64,000 nt of DNA, from NCBI RefSeq assembly GCF_904846185.1, contig NZ_CAJGZQ010000006.1:116007-180006 (forward strand), written 5' to 3'. Each line of letters begins with the position of its first letter. The stretch's first letter is position 1. The position numbers were made by a program, and so were the translations under genes. This DNA is from Psychrobacter immobilis (lineage in GTDB: Bacteria; Pseudomonadota; Gammaproteobacteria; Pseudomonadales; Moraxellaceae). Below, piece after piece: positions 35,808-45,824 of this stretch. The notes below the pieces were generated by a model. The model had not been told where the DNA came from, did not search any database, and was given only the letters and a program-made list of their open reading frames with translations.

Positions 35808-36920
35808 TCAATATCCTAAGCTAGTCAATGCACGTTCGTCATCAGACCAGCCACGTTTCACTTTCACCCACAGTGTCAGCATAATCTTTTTATCAAACAG
35901 CTGCTCCATATCTTTACGAGCATCCATACCCACTTGCTTAATACGCTGACCTTTATCACCAATCACAATGGCTTTTTGACCACTACGTTCAACATAAATA
36001 GTCGCATCGATGAAAGTACAAGCCTTACGTGGACGCCCTGTCTTTGGATCAGTGTGCGCAGGCTCATCTTTGAACCCATCAATCTGTACAGTTAAGTCAT
36101 ATGGCACTTCGTCACCAGCGCTACGCATGATTTTTTCGCGGATAATTTCACTGGCCAAAAATCGTTCTGAGCGGTCAGTAATTTGCTCGGTATCATAGAT
36201 AGGGGCAGCAATAGGAAGATGCGAAGCAATCACTTCTTGTAGACGATCTAGGTTTTGGTTTTTTAAGGCAGATACTGGTACGATATCGGCAAAATCAAAA
36301 CTGTCATTAAACGTCTCAATCAGCGGCAACACGCTGCCTTTATCTTTTAAGGTATCAGATTTATTAATAACCAATACTACATGTAAATTGGTATCGCCAA
36401 GCTTTTGTAAAACCAACAAATCATCATCACGCCATTGATCTGAATCAACAACGAATAATACCAAATCAACATCTACTAATGCAGATACCGCAGCTTTATT
36501 CATACGCTCATTAATAGCACGTACTTCATTGCGATGAATACCCGGCGTGTCAACGAATACTGCCTGCATCTCATGATTTGACAAAATACCGTGGATACGG
36601 TGACGAGTCGTTTGTGGCTTACGTGATGTAATAGATAACTTTTGACCCAATAGGTGATTCATCAAAGTCGATTTACCAACGTTTGGACGTCCAACGATCG
36701 CGACATAACCCGCTTTAAAGTCATCAGCAATACCTGCATGACTACTAGGGGCAAAGAATTCTTCAATTGCCATATCATTGTCTACAGTAGTATCTTCTGC
36801 TTGATTGATGCCATCATTAGTAATATCGATATTATCTTGGTTTTGATTCAATTCTGTGTTTTCGGTCATATTTTTGGCATTATCTTCATCATTGGATGGC
36901 AAGTCAGTACGATTGCTCAT
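35808..36920 (-). CDS. era: GTPase Era
   Basis: Essential GTPase in 30S assembly that binds the 3' end of 16S rRNA, 370 residues. G1 is GRPNVGKST (77-85), G3 DTPG, G4 NKSD, with the KH RNA-binding domain at the C-terminus (AIVIGDKGQRIKQVGMDARK). The first 66 residues are an acidic, Asn/Asp/Glu-rich extension absent from E. coli Era (301 residues). An internal Met50 gives a nearer-normal length, but AGGA sits well before the first ATG. The spacer to rnc shows a duplicated copy of this start region. Confidence 0.95.
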   Translation of the reverse strand: MSNRTDLPSNDEDNAKNMTENTELNQNQDNIDITNDGINQAEDTTVDNDMAIEEFFAPSSHAGIADDFKAGYVAIVGRPNVGKSTLMNHLLGQKLSITSRKPQTTRHRIHGILSNHEMQAVFVDTPGIHRNEVRAINERMNKAAVSALVDVDLVLFVVDSDQWRDDDLLVLQKLGDTNLHVVLVINKSDTLKDKGSVLPLIETFNDSFDFADIVPVSALKNQNLDRLQEVIASHLPIAAPIYDTEQITDRSERFLASEIIREKIMRSAGDEVPYDLTVQIDGFKDEPAHTDPKTGRPRKACTFIDATIYVERSGQKAIVIGDKGQRIKQVGMDARKDMEQLFDKKIMLTLWVKVKRGWSDDERALTSLGY

Positions 36921-37133
36921 AGGTTAATCCTATAGAATTTATACCCAGTCAAATGGTGCTTAATGATGTATTGGCTGTATCAGCACTAAAAAAGCAAAAC
37001 CATCATCGGCTGGGAAATATTTAAATTTTTGAAATGTGTGACGTTTACGCTAATTCAAATAAACGATTCTTAAAACGTCACTTAACATATATTGTCAAAA
37101 AAAGTGGTATGTGCGATCCATAGGTTAATCCTA
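36918..37133 (-). repeat. 15-bp direct repeats bracketing the rnc-era spacer
   Basis: CATAGGTTAATCCTA occurs at 36918-36932 and at 37119-37133, 201 bases apart. On the minus strand each reads TAGGATTAACCTATG, that is, the era Shine-Dalgarno and start codon. The distal copy lies directly after the rnc stop. Between them are a 9-bp inverted repeat (37038-37046 with 37073-37081) and a minus-strand TTGACA (37093-37098). Confidence 0.75.
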
Positions 37134-37134
37134 G

Positions 37135-37932
37135 TTAGGATCGCTTTTTAGCTGAGCTCGGCAGTTTATGCAACTGGTTAATCATTAGTTCTGCTGCTTT
37201 TTGTTCAGCGATACGGCGGCTCTCACCAGATTCAGTAATATCAACACAGTTATTGATATTAACATGGCAACGTACAACAAAAATTTGATGCGGCGCGTTA
37301 CCACGTGTTTCCATCAGCTCATAATGTGGCAGATCAAACTGCTTAGATTGTAGCCACTCTTGCAATCGACTCTTGGCATCTTTTAACGCTTTTTGGTCAT
37401 TAACGTTGTCAATCAAATCACCATACCATGAGAGAACACAATCGCGAGTAATATCCAAATCTTGGCTGTCTAAATAAATAGCACCAATCAAAGACTCCAC
37501 GGCATCAGCCAATATAGAAGCGCGATTGCGCCCACCACCTTTACGCTCACCTATCCCTAATATCAGATGATTAGAGAGCTCTAAATTTTGCGCAATGATG
37601 ACCAATGATTCTTGACGTACCAAGGTGGCACGCATACGAGTCAATCGACCCTCATTTTGGCTAGGATAGCGATGATATAAGGCCTCACCCACAATCATTC
37701 CTAACAGAGCGTCTCCTAAAAACTCTAAACGCTCATAATTTTTTTTGCTATCAAACGAGCGGTGTGTCAACGCAAGTTTGGGGAGACTCAAGTCCTTAAA
37801 CACATAGCCTAACTTGCGTGTTAATACGGCTAATTGCTGAATAAATTCTGAGCTAACAATCAGCGTGTCGACAGACGTGCTATTTTGTTGAGGAGTAGGA
37901 ATCGCTTGGGAATGCTGCAAAGTTGGTTTCAT
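37135..37932 (-). CDS. rnc: Ribonuclease III
   Basis: Double-strand-specific endoribonuclease processing rRNA precursors and some mRNAs, 265 residues. The RNase III signature is NYERLEFLGDALLGMIVG with the acidic metal ligands, and the second acidic cluster is ILADAVESLIGAIYLD. The C-terminal dsRNA-binding domain starts at about 180 (DAKSRLQEWLQSKQFDLPHY) and ends EQKAAELMINQL. About 30 extra residues at the N-terminus relative to E. coli. It lies in the lepB-DUF4845-rnc-era-recO order. Confidence 0.96.
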   Translation of the reverse strand: MKPTLQHSQAIPTPQQNSTSVDTLIVSSEFIQQLAVLTRKLGYVFKDLSLPKLALTHRSFDSKKNYERLEFLGDALLGMIVGEALYHRYPSQNEGRLTRMRATLVRQESLVIIAQNLELSNHLILGIGERKGGGRNRASILADAVESLIGAIYLDSQDLDITRDCVLSWYGDLIDNVNDQKALKDAKSRLQEWLQSKQFDLPHYELMETRGNAPHQIFVVRCHVNINNCVDITESGESRRIAEQKAAELMINQLHKLPSSAKKRS

Positions 37933-38052
37933 GCGTGGCTTGTGGTTATCCCTTCTGTTTTACTGATTTGGTTAGTAATAGTATGGATTAATGAATATTA
38001 TAAAGACATTCAGATATTAAAAAGTTTAAGAGTGATCTAACACTCTTTTTAG

Positions 38053-38445
38053 TTACTCTGCTGTTGTCATATCGATATCACCTTCGAAGCGATTGACGAT
38101 ATCAACATTACCAAAGAAATTGTTGGTGACTGCATATTCTTTACGAATAGCCAATTGTCCCGTCTTTTTATCAATAAAAGTAAATACGTCTTCCGCCTGA
38201 GTATCATAATCAGCATTAATAGATAGCTGTCTATTGACACGCTCGACAAACTGCTTGGCCGTCTCATTATTATTATTTGCCTCCTTAAGCTGTGCGCTTA
38301 AGGTCTTGGTCAATTGATAATCACCAATCTGAGCAGGTATGATAGCAACCATCAATTTGGCAGCAACTCCTAACACAAGAATAATTAAAACGATACTCGT
38401 TACGCTAGCACCACGCTGTGTGGCGATTCCAGATAATTGCTGCAC
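38053..38445 (-). CDS. DUF4845 family membrane protein
   Basis: Small protein of 130 residues with one N-terminal membrane segment (about 14-36, ASVTSIVLIILVLGVAAKLMVAIIP) and a soluble, probably periplasmic, remainder. The family DUF4845 is regularly found between lepB and rnc in gammaproteobacteria, exactly as here; its function is unknown. The N-terminus (QRGASVTSIVLIILVLG) resembles a pilin-like start but lacks the +5 Glu. Assignment is by length, topology and position. Confidence 0.75.
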   Translation of the reverse strand: MQQLSGIATQRGASVTSIVLIILVLGVAAKLMVAIIPAQIGDYQLTKTLSAQLKEANNNNETAKQFVERVNRQLSINADYDTQAEDVFTFIDKKTGQLAIRKEYAVTNNFFGNVDIVNRFEGDIDMTTAE

Positions 38446-38590
38446 TATGATATCCCTCTACTGGTAAACAACTATTTTTAGGAGCTACCAAAATACTAGG
38501 TAGCCGTTTATTAGATAGCAACAATATTAGCATAAAACTATTATCGATAAATCAACCAATAGAGCGTCTCATAATCTTAATGACATAATC

Positions 38591-39499
38591 TTAATCAATA
38601 GTACCATTGCGTTCAAAGGTTGGTAAATTAAGTCCGGGTGGCTTATGCATCCAGATATAAACCGCTTTACCCGCTAAATTCTCATCAGGAACAAATCCCC
38701 AAAACCGACCATCAGCACTACGATCACGGTTATCGCCCATCACAAAATACTGACCTTCTGGAACGCTAATACGCCATTTGGTACCTGCTGAGCTAACCAC
38801 CTCTGGCGATTGCTGCTGCAAAAATGGTGCATATTGGGAACTATTCATACCATTCAAGTAACGAACAAGATGCTTGTTGTCACCTTGTGTTTCCTGAAAA
38901 TATTGCGCCTCACCCTCTTCTTGCTCACCCATCGCTGCCGCACTGTCTTCGGTCAGTACTTGCCCTGGACCGATTTGCCCTGGTAAATAAAGCTGTGAGG
39001 TCAACTCAGGGTTTGCCGCAAAATCGACAGGCTTGGTATCAACTGGGACATCATTGATAGAAAGTGTCCCTTGATCATAACTAACAGTATCACCAGGCAA
39101 ACCAATGACACGCTTGATATAATAAATACTTGGGTTTTCAGGATAGCGGAATACCGCAACATCACCATGCTCAGGCGCGCCCGTATCCAGCACTTTGTTA
39201 TACGTCAGCGGTAGGCGCACCCCGTAGGCATACTTATTAACCGCAATAAAATCGCCCGTATATAATGTCGGCACCATAGAAGATGAAGGGATATTAAAAG
39301 GCTCAATCAAAAACGAGCGTACTATTAACACCACTGCCAATACAGGGAAAAAATCATAAGCCCAGCGTACCAAGAGACTTTCTTGACCACGCCCGCGAGT
39401 TTTACGCTGCTTGAGGGTAAGCTTATCTAATAGCCAAATAATACCCAAACCAATGGTTAATGGTACTAAAATTAAATTAAAATCAAAATCCATACTCAA
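38591..39499 (-). CDS. lepB: Signal peptidase I
   Basis: Leader peptidase cleaving Sec and Tat signal peptides at the periplasmic face, 302 residues. Two N-terminal membrane segments (about 7-27 and 49-64) precede the catalytic domain. The nucleophile is Ser74 in PSSSMVPTL, the general base Lys129 in YYIKRVIGLPGD, and the box E motif is MGDNRDRSADGRFWG. Residues 180-245 form a polar insert as in other gammaproteobacterial enzymes. Lies downstream of lepA (99 bases), the standard lepA-lepB order. Confidence 0.95.
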   Translation of the reverse strand: MSMDFDFNLILVPLTIGLGIIWLLDKLTLKQRKTRGRGQESLLVRWAYDFFPVLAVVLIVRSFLIEPFNIPSSSMVPTLYTGDFIAVNKYAYGVRLPLTYNKVLDTGAPEHGDVAVFRYPENPSIYYIKRVIGLPGDTVSYDQGTLSINDVPVDTKPVDFAANPELTSQLYLPGQIGPGQVLTEDSAAAMGEQEEGEAQYFQETQGDNKHLVRYLNGMNSSQYAPFLQQQSPEVVSSAGTKWRISVPEGQYFVMGDNRDRSADGRFWGFVPDENLAGKAVYIWMHKPPGLNLPTFERNGTID

Positions 39500-39597
39500 T
39501 TGCCTATTAACGAGCGACTTATCTGGCTATCTATACTATCAACTGCGCCACTAATTACACCAAAAAAACTATCGTTGACCAGTCAATTAGTAATGAC

Positions 39598-41394
39598 TTA
39601 CTCAACCTGCAATACCGCTAAGAAGGCTTCTTGTGGAATCTCCACATTACCGACTTGCTTCATACGTTTTTTACCCGCTTTTTGCTTAGACAATAGCTTT
39701 TTCTTACGCGACACATCACCGCCATAACACTTAGCCAAGACGTCTTTACGCATGGCTTTCACCGTACTACGCCCAATAATTTGGCTACCAATCGCGGCCT
39801 GAATTGCCACATCAAACATCTGACGCGGAATCAACTCTTTCATCTTAGTCACCAACGCATTACCACGATAGCGTGATTGGGTTTCATGCACAATCATGGC
39901 GAGCGCATCGACTTTATCACCATTAATCAGTACGTCTACCTTAACCAATTTATCAACTTGATAACGCTCAAAATTATAATCAAGCGAGGCAAATCCGCGT
40001 GATACCGATTTTAGACGGTCAAAGAAGTCCATGACTACTTCGCCCATTGGAATATCAAAGATCAGCTGTACTTGACGACCCATAAAGCGCATATCAACTT
40101 GTACGCCGCGACGCTCAATACAAAGCGTCATCACATTGCCCAAGTAATCTTGCGGTACTAAAATCTGACAACGGGCAATTGGCTCACGGAACTCTTCGAT
40201 ATTATTGGGTTCAGGCAATCTTGATGGATTATCAACGTAGATAATACTGCCATCTTTTTTTACAATCTCATAGATAACTGACGGCGCAGTGGTAATCAAG
40301 TCCAAGTCATATTCGCGCTCTAAACGCTCTTGGATAATCTCCATGTGCAGCATGCCAAGGAAACCACAACGGAAACCAAAACCTAGCGCATCGGAGGTAT
40401 CAGGCTCAAAGAACAATGAGGCATCGTTGATTTGCAGCTTTTGCAGCGCTTCACGGAATTTTTCAAAATCTGTAGATTCAACAGGGAACATACCGGCATA
40501 GACTTGCGGAGTAATCTGTTTAAAACCTGGAATACGCTCAACGTCTGGCGTTTTAGAATGAGTAATCGTATCACCCACTGGCGCGCCAGCGATATCTTTG
40601 ATACCAGCAATAATAAAACCGACTTCACCCGCCTCCAAGATACCCGTATCGACAGGCTTGGGCGTAAAGACACCGATCGAGCCGACTAAATGCGCTTCTT
40701 TGGTTGATTTGATATAAAGTTTATCACCTTTTCGGATAGTACCTTCACGTACCCGAACCAATGACACAACGCCTAGATAGTTATCAAACCAAGAGTCAAT
40801 AATCAATGCTTGTAATGGCGCCTCACGATCACCAGTCGGTGCAGGGATAAATTCAACCAATGCTTCTAGCAGTTTATCAACGCCCAAACCCGATTTAGCA
40901 GAAACTCGTGGCGCATCAACTGCGTCAATCCCAATGATGTCTTCAATCTCTTGAATGACACGCTCAGGCTCGACTTGTGGCAAATCAATTTTATTTAGTA
41001 CCGCCATGACTTCTAGACCCTGATCAACGGCAGTATAGCAGTTGGCCACGGACTGAGCTTCCACCCCTTGCGCGGCATCAACGACCAATAGCGCCCCTTC
41101 ACAAGCGGCTAGTGAACGCGACACCTCGTATGAGAAGTCAACGTGTCCTGGAGTATCGATAAAGTTGAGCTGATAGCGCTCACCATTAGGATGATCGTAG
41201 AATAAGGTTACCGACTGCGCTTTAATGGTGATACCGCGCTCACGCTCAATATCCATGGAGTCAAGTACTTGCGCCTGCATCTCGCGATCTTGCAAGGCAC
41301 CGCACATTTGAATAAAACGATCAGCAAGCGTCGACTTGCCATGATCAATGTGGGCAATGATTGAAAAGTTACGAATATTTGCTAATGCAGTCAC
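39598..41394 (-). CDS. lepA: Elongation factor 4 (LepA)
   Basis: Translational GTPase EF4, 598 residues, which acts on stalled or mis-translocated ribosomes and in initiation efficiency. G1 is [10 protein letters not shown]3 [13 protein letters not shown]4 NKIDLP. The LepA-specific C-terminal domain ends in [20 protein letters not shown], matching the family with the KKKLL motif. It heads a minus-strand unit with lepB. Length is identical to family norm (about 600). Confidence 0.97.
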   Translation of the reverse strand: MTALANIRNFSIIAHIDHGKSTLADRFIQMCGALQDREMQAQVLDSMDIERERGITIKAQSVTLFYDHPNGERYQLNFIDTPGHVDFSYEVSRSLAACEGALLVVDAAQGVEAQSVANCYTAVDQGLEVMAVLNKIDLPQVEPERVIQEIEDIIGIDAVDAPRVSAKSGLGVDKLLEALVEFIPAPTGDREAPLQALIIDSWFDNYLGVVSLVRVREGTIRKGDKLYIKSTKEAHLVGSIGVFTPKPVDTGILEAGEVGFIIAGIKDIAGAPVGDTITHSKTPDVERIPGFKQITPQVYAGMFPVESTDFEKFREALQKLQINDASLFFEPDTSDALGFGFRCGFLGMLHMEIIQERLEREYDLDLITTAPSVIYEIVKKDGSIIYVDNPSRLPEPNNIEEFREPIARCQILVPQDYLGNVMTLCIERRGVQVDMRFMGRQVQLIFDIPMGEVVMDFFDRLKSVSRGFASLDYNFERYQVDKLVKVDVLINGDKVDALAMIVHETQSRYRGNALVTKMKELIPRQMFDVAIQAAIGSQIIGRSTVKAMRKDVLAKCYGGDVSRKKKLLSKQKAGKKRMKQVGNVEIPQEAFLAVLQVE

Positions 41395-41756
41395 AAAGCG
41401 CCTACTAAATTAAGGGTGATAGAATAATAAAATTAAGAAATAAATGCTGTCAGGCGCAACCGCTAAAATAGCTGTCCATCGTTAAGGGGGAAATAGGAAG
41501 AGAAAATAATTAGAATCAGCTTATTTGCCAATACTATCATCTCCAATCAACCGCTCAGGACGTCAACTCTTATGCGCAGGCATGAAAGAGTATTCTAGCA
41601 GTTTTCTACCATAAAGTAAGGCGATTTTATTAGCAGAGGGATGATTTACAAGTGAAGTTACGAGCGGATAACTATACAGATAGAAAGCGAGCGGCTTGAT
41701 AGCACCTTATTCACTTCGACAAGACTCATGCTAACTGAATATGAACAATCAATAAT
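41395..41756. other. lepA-kpsS spacer
   Basis: About 360 AT-rich bases upstream of lepA and downstream of the capsule genes. A weak hairpin (ACTCTT/AAGAGT with ATGC/GCAT inside) lies near 41567-41593. No ORF and no good terminator for the capsule operon are visible. Confidence 0.35.
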
Positions 41757-43001
41757 CTACTGAGGGGTATTGGTTTTGGACAGATCGCTCTCTATGGGTT
41801 CACATCCTGCGCTATGCAGATATTTATACATCCATGGTGACTTACCGTAAAAAGCCCCGTTGATCTGAGTTTGCTCTATCAAGTATTCACGGAATCTAAG
41901 ATAAAACTCATTATCTGGGCGGTTAGGTTGTTGCCAAAACTCATTCAGTGGTTTTTGATCTATCAGTTTCGGCGTATCATAAATCGCGCGACCCATGATT
42001 TTGGTAGGTTTTTTGTGATATACCGATTGCAACCCTGTCGTGCTATTGATGGTCACCATCCCAATACTGTGTTTCATCAAGGTTGGCAGGTGCATGTCGC
42101 AACCATAAAACACACGTTCCGCCACTTGATAGCGTCTAGCCAAGCTAGATACCAGTTCGCGATAATCTCGATGACCACGATCTAACGGATGATGCTTGAA
42201 TACCAGTAATTGCTGCTTATCAGCATACTCTGCAAAGCTGGCAATAGACTCATCAATAAACTGCACCACATCACGGTAGTCACTATGATGGGTAATCTGC
42301 GAGTCATTATGCACTTGTAAACTAATCAAAAAATAATTATTACTTTGTTCTTTGGTCAGCTTATTTTGCAATCGCTTATCAGGTAAATACCCTCGCAATT
42401 TACGCCATGGTGCTTTGAGCCAAGCGATTGCTTCTTGCCACGCTGTCATACCGCGATAGTGCGAATAATGCGGATAGCGACTTTTGTATATCCAAACGAT
42501 AATATAATAGACAATCGCAGCGATACTCAAACGATAAAAACGATTGTGAGTATACAATGGTTTATCATTGGCTTTTTTGAGCGCTTTAATATCTGCCGTA
42601 TTTAAGCGCGAATAGCCATTAATGCCATATTCTTGCAATGTAATGTAATCGGGACGCAAGTAGCCTTCTTCAAATACAAAAAAAGAGGTGCCCAACTGCT
42701 CACTGATATAAGCAGCTTGGGTGTGATGCGGACGACAATCACCAAAACAGACAATCGCATCAATGCTATTTTCTTCAATGAAAACCTGCAACCAAGAAGA
42801 GAACTGCGCTAACGTATCGGTATATTCATAGGTATTATCATGATGATAAAAAAATGCATCACCTGCATTAAAGTTGATCTTACTAACCTTAATATTTTGA
42901 GTTTGCAGAAATGTCGAAAAACGGTTGAAGAATCCGCCCATCTTTCCTTGTAACAGCAAGACGTGTCGATGAGTAAGCAAGTGAGACATCGAAGCTGCCA
43001 T
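41757..43001 (-). CDS. kpsS: Capsule Kdo-linker transferase KpsS-like
   Basis: Cytoplasmic protein, 414 residues, of the KpsS/capsule polysaccharide synthesis family. In E. coli and meningococcus KpsS adds the first beta-Kdo to lyso-phosphatidylglycerol, beginning the poly-Kdo linker that anchors group-2 capsules. Family motifs are VLLLQGKMGGFFNRFS near the start, IVCFGDCRPHH, FVFEEGYLRPDYITL, FKHHPLDRGHRDY and TINSTTGLQSVYHKKP. It is the last gene of the kpsMTEDCS block, 160 bases from kpsC. An alternative start is codon 5 (42989). Confidence 0.88.
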   Translation of the reverse strand: MAASMSHLLTHRHVLLLQGKMGGFFNRFSTFLQTQNIKVSKINFNAGDAFFYHHDNTYEYTDTLAQFSSWLQVFIEENSIDAIVCFGDCRPHHTQAAYISEQLGTSFFVFEEGYLRPDYITLQEYGINGYSRLNTADIKALKKANDKPLYTHNRFYRLSIAAIVYYIIVWIYKSRYPHYSHYRGMTAWQEAIAWLKAPWRKLRGYLPDKRLQNKLTKEQSNNYFLISLQVHNDSQITHHSDYRDVVQFIDESIASFAEYADKQQLLVFKHHPLDRGHRDYRELVSSLARRYQVAERVFYGCDMHLPTLMKHSIGMVTINSTTGLQSVYHKKPTKIMGRAIYDTPKLIDQKPLNEFWQQPNRPDNEFYLRFREYLIEQTQINGAFYGKSPWMYKYLHSAGCEPIESDLSKTNTPQ

Positions 43002-43106
43002 AGTATTGAATTACCATTAATGAGAAGATGAAGGATAAAATCGAGAGTATTTATTAAATAACTTGAATATTAAGCCGTGTAAATACACACTAATCATCAC
43101 TGATTA

Positions 43107-43123
43107 TACCGAAAAAGCCCCTA
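43107..43123 (-). repeat. Repeated motif upstream of kpsS
   Basis: Minus-strand GTAGGGGCTTTTTCGGTA, nearly identical to a motif just upstream of kpsM (50260-50278). It lies in the kpsC-kpsS spacer, about 106 bases before kpsS. Confidence 0.5.
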
Positions 43124-43161
43124 CTTGTCGCAATGGATTTGCGTCACAAGTTTAGAACAAA

Positions 43162-45744
43162 CTAACGAGATAATTTACGCAGGCGCTGCTGCCATTGATG
43201 ACGCTGCTGCATAAAACGAGTCGTCGATTGGCGTTTAAAATTTTCAGGTAGCGTGGATAAAACTGAATTCTCATAGTTAATCGAGCTATTTATAGGGCTA
43301 GATATTTGCGCTTGAGACTCTGTATTATGAATATCTTTAAGCAAAGGAGCGCTTTTAGGAGGATATAAATAGTCAATCACTTGCTCTACTTGTGCAAGCC
43401 CATAGCCATTAGGCAAACGATATAAAGGATAGCGAATAAGCGCACAATATAATAATTGTTCAAGCGTTAATGCAGTGTCGCGTTTTCGTCTCTCTAAATA
43501 GTCAGCTTTCGGTGATAACTGGGCATCAATATCTGCCGTTAACCCCCAACCAGCATAAAACGGTAAGCCGTAGCAAGTAACGTCTAAACCGCGCAGCAAC
43601 GCCTCAAAGCCAGTTAATGAGCTAATCGTATGTACTTCATCAACACATTCTAAGCAATCAGGCATCGCAGTATCATAGGCGACGGCACTGACCTGTTGTA
43701 AAAACTCTGCGCTAACCTTACCAGCCCTTAGCCCTGCTTCAACGTCAGGATGCGGCTTATAAATAAGATAAGCCTCAGGATTGTCTTGGCATACACGCTC
43801 AATCAAGCCGCTGTTGGTTTTGATCGTTGAGCCGCAGTACTGCACCGATAAATCATCTTCGACTTGACCGATAATAAGCAGACGGCGCTTGCCAGATACC
43901 CTAGCCTCATGCATCCACGAAGTATGCTGGTTATTAGCACTGTCGACCTCAGCCCCAACATTGTATTTACTCACCCGTTGATTCAGCAATTTATCTTGCA
44001 GCTGTTGTACACGGACACTTTGCTGTGGGTTCAATGCCTGACAATGATGTAGCAACGTCTCTAAATCTGAAGGCTGGGTTGCATCATAATAAATACCTTG
44101 CTTATCTATGACGACTGACAACGGTGCTAACAACGTCGCGCCCAAACCATTTGAGCGGATAAATCCATCTTCCATACAGTATATAAACGGTATGGACAAA
44201 TGCGGCTGTTTCTCAAGCTTACGCTGTAATTTATTTTGTACTTGCTGGCGTTTGGCTAAACCCCACACTAATAGAGGCTGCTGATAATCAACACGAAAAT
44301 GATCAGGATGCAGGAGATTCTTGAGACGTGGCTTGGGTTTGATAAATAATGTCGTACGCGGTAGATTCGTAAAAGCTTTTACAAATGGTAATTTCCAGCG
44401 ACTAAATTCATATATCGTGAGATCCCCTTCAAGGCGCGCTTGCCAATATCGATTAGTCACTAGCCATTCTATCGCTGTATCAATATCACAGGCTTGCTTG
44501 GTGGCTGGATCTACATAACGACTATAATCTATATAGGCGCTATAAAATAACGTTTCTAACGTCGCAGATGTTTTTTTAGCAAATGAGGTAGGAAACAACG
44601 CAGGATTTGAATGTTCCCGATCCTCTAACAGTTTGCTGACAAGTTTTTGACGACGTTTTTCGACCGCTTTAAGCAGCTTTTTGGGTGCGCCGCTGTCATC
44701 AGTTAGACCCCAGCCACTATACCAGTTGACCCCGAAGCAATGTACTGCTTTACCTAACATCAATGCTTCAAAGCCCATATGGGAGCTGACCGTATAAACA
44801 TGGTCAACTTGCTCTAATAGCTGGATAGGATTGAGTGCTTGAGTTAATAGCCGAACCTGCTTAGGTAGTTTAAGACTGGTCAAGTATCCTGATTTTGACG
44901 CAGGATGTGCCTTTATCCAAATATGGGCATGAGGATGATTACGACACGCAGATTTTAACATCTTCTTAAACTGACGTTTATCAGCACCAGCACCGGTGAT
45001 AGAAGCATCACCAACCACTTGGTCAATCAATAAAACATGCGATTTCAAGGAATCTGCCGTTGTATTAACGCCGTCTTCACTCGTCAATTCATTCAAGGAT
45101 GGACAATCGATCACTGCATTATATTTACTGAGCTGCTCATTACAAATACGTGCCATCAATTGCCGCGCGTGCGCGTCATCTATTTCGTAATTATTGGGCG
45201 TAGTAGCATTTTTAGTACGCTCAATAATCAGCCGCTCAAGGCGTGAGTCATGCGTCGTATCAAAATAAATACCAAGGTCATCGACGACAACACTGAGGCC
45301 ATGACGGCTACCAATACCAGAATCTAATGAGCGCAAAAAGCCATCTTCGACACTCAATGTCTTAAGCTTTTGCCGCTTAGCCACTTTATTAGCTCGTTGA
45401 TAGCTTTTTTTACGACCCCAACCGATAAAGGCATCGGGTTGCTGAAAAGAGAGAGAGGAGCTGGACAAATGAGTTATCTGATTTTTTACAACATTAGGTA
45501 ATGGCAATGCAGACAGTAAATGCGTTTTACCTGCATTGATACGTTGCTGTATACCTGACCACGGATACCAGCGCTGAATATCTGCCTGCAATACCTGAGA
45601 CAAAAGTACATTGTTTTGACGCATACCCTTACCAATGACCGCCAAATGCTGTGGCAATTGGTATGCGGATGATGGCAAAAGCAAGGCATTATCAGAGTGA
45701 GAGGTCACTGCCACATTGACATCATCTGCCGCGCTTTTTGCCAT
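43162..45744 (-). CDS. kpsC: Capsule Kdo-linker transferase KpsC-like
   Basis: Large cytoplasmic protein, 860 residues, of the KpsC family, with two beta-Kdo transferase modules that extend the alternating Kdo linker of group-2 capsules. The duplication is visible: GWGRKKSYQRAN, SVEDGFLRSLDSG and DLGIYFDTT in the first half recur as VWGLAKRQQVQNK, CMEDGFIRSNGLG and KQGIYYDAT in the second; ALMLGKAVHCFGVNWYSGWGL likewise recurs as ALLRGLDVTCYGLPFYAGWGL. The GTG at 45753 is possible, but the ATG at 45744 has AAGGG eight bases upstream. It lies between kpsD and kpsS. Confidence 0.92.
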   Translation of the reverse strand: MAKSAADDVNVAVTSHSDNALLLPSSAYQLPQHLAVIGKGMRQNNVLLSQVLQADIQRWYPWSGIQQRINAGKTHLLSALPLPNVVKNQITHLSSSSLSFQQPDAFIGWGRKKSYQRANKVAKRQKLKTLSVEDGFLRSLDSGIGSRHGLSVVVDDLGIYFDTTHDSRLERLIIERTKNATTPNNYEIDDAHARQLMARICNEQLSKYNAVIDCPSLNELTSEDGVNTTADSLKSHVLLIDQVVGDASITGAGADKRQFKKMLKSACRNHPHAHIWIKAHPASKSGYLTSLKLPKQVRLLTQALNPIQLLEQVDHVYTVSSHMGFEALMLGKAVHCFGVNWYSGWGLTDDSGAPKKLLKAVEKRRQKLVSKLLEDREHSNPALFPTSFAKKTSATLETLFYSAYIDYSRYVDPATKQACDIDTAIEWLVTNRYWQARLEGDLTIYEFSRWKLPFVKAFTNLPRTTLFIKPKPRLKNLLHPDHFRVDYQQPLLVWGLAKRQQVQNKLQRKLEKQPHLSIPFIYCMEDGFIRSNGLGATLLAPLSVVIDKQGIYYDATQPSDLETLLHHCQALNPQQSVRVQQLQDKLLNQRVSKYNVGAEVDSANNQHTSWMHEARVSGKRRLLIIGQVEDDLSVQYCGSTIKTNSGLIERVCQDNPEAYLIYKPHPDVEAGLRAGKVSAEFLQQVSAVAYDTAMPDCLECVDEVHTISSLTGFEALLRGLDVTCYGLPFYAGWGLTADIDAQLSPKADYLERRKRDTALTLEQLLYCALIRYPLYRLPNGYGLAQVEQVIDYLYPPKSAPLLKDIHNTESQAQISSPINSSINYENSVLSTLPENFKRQSTTRFMQQRHQWQQRLRKLSR

Positions 45745-45824
45745 TTCTAACACCCTTATTCATTACTTTTGCATCTATCTATGTAGATGACTTGTTCTCT
45801 TGTTATACAACTTTTCAATAATGG

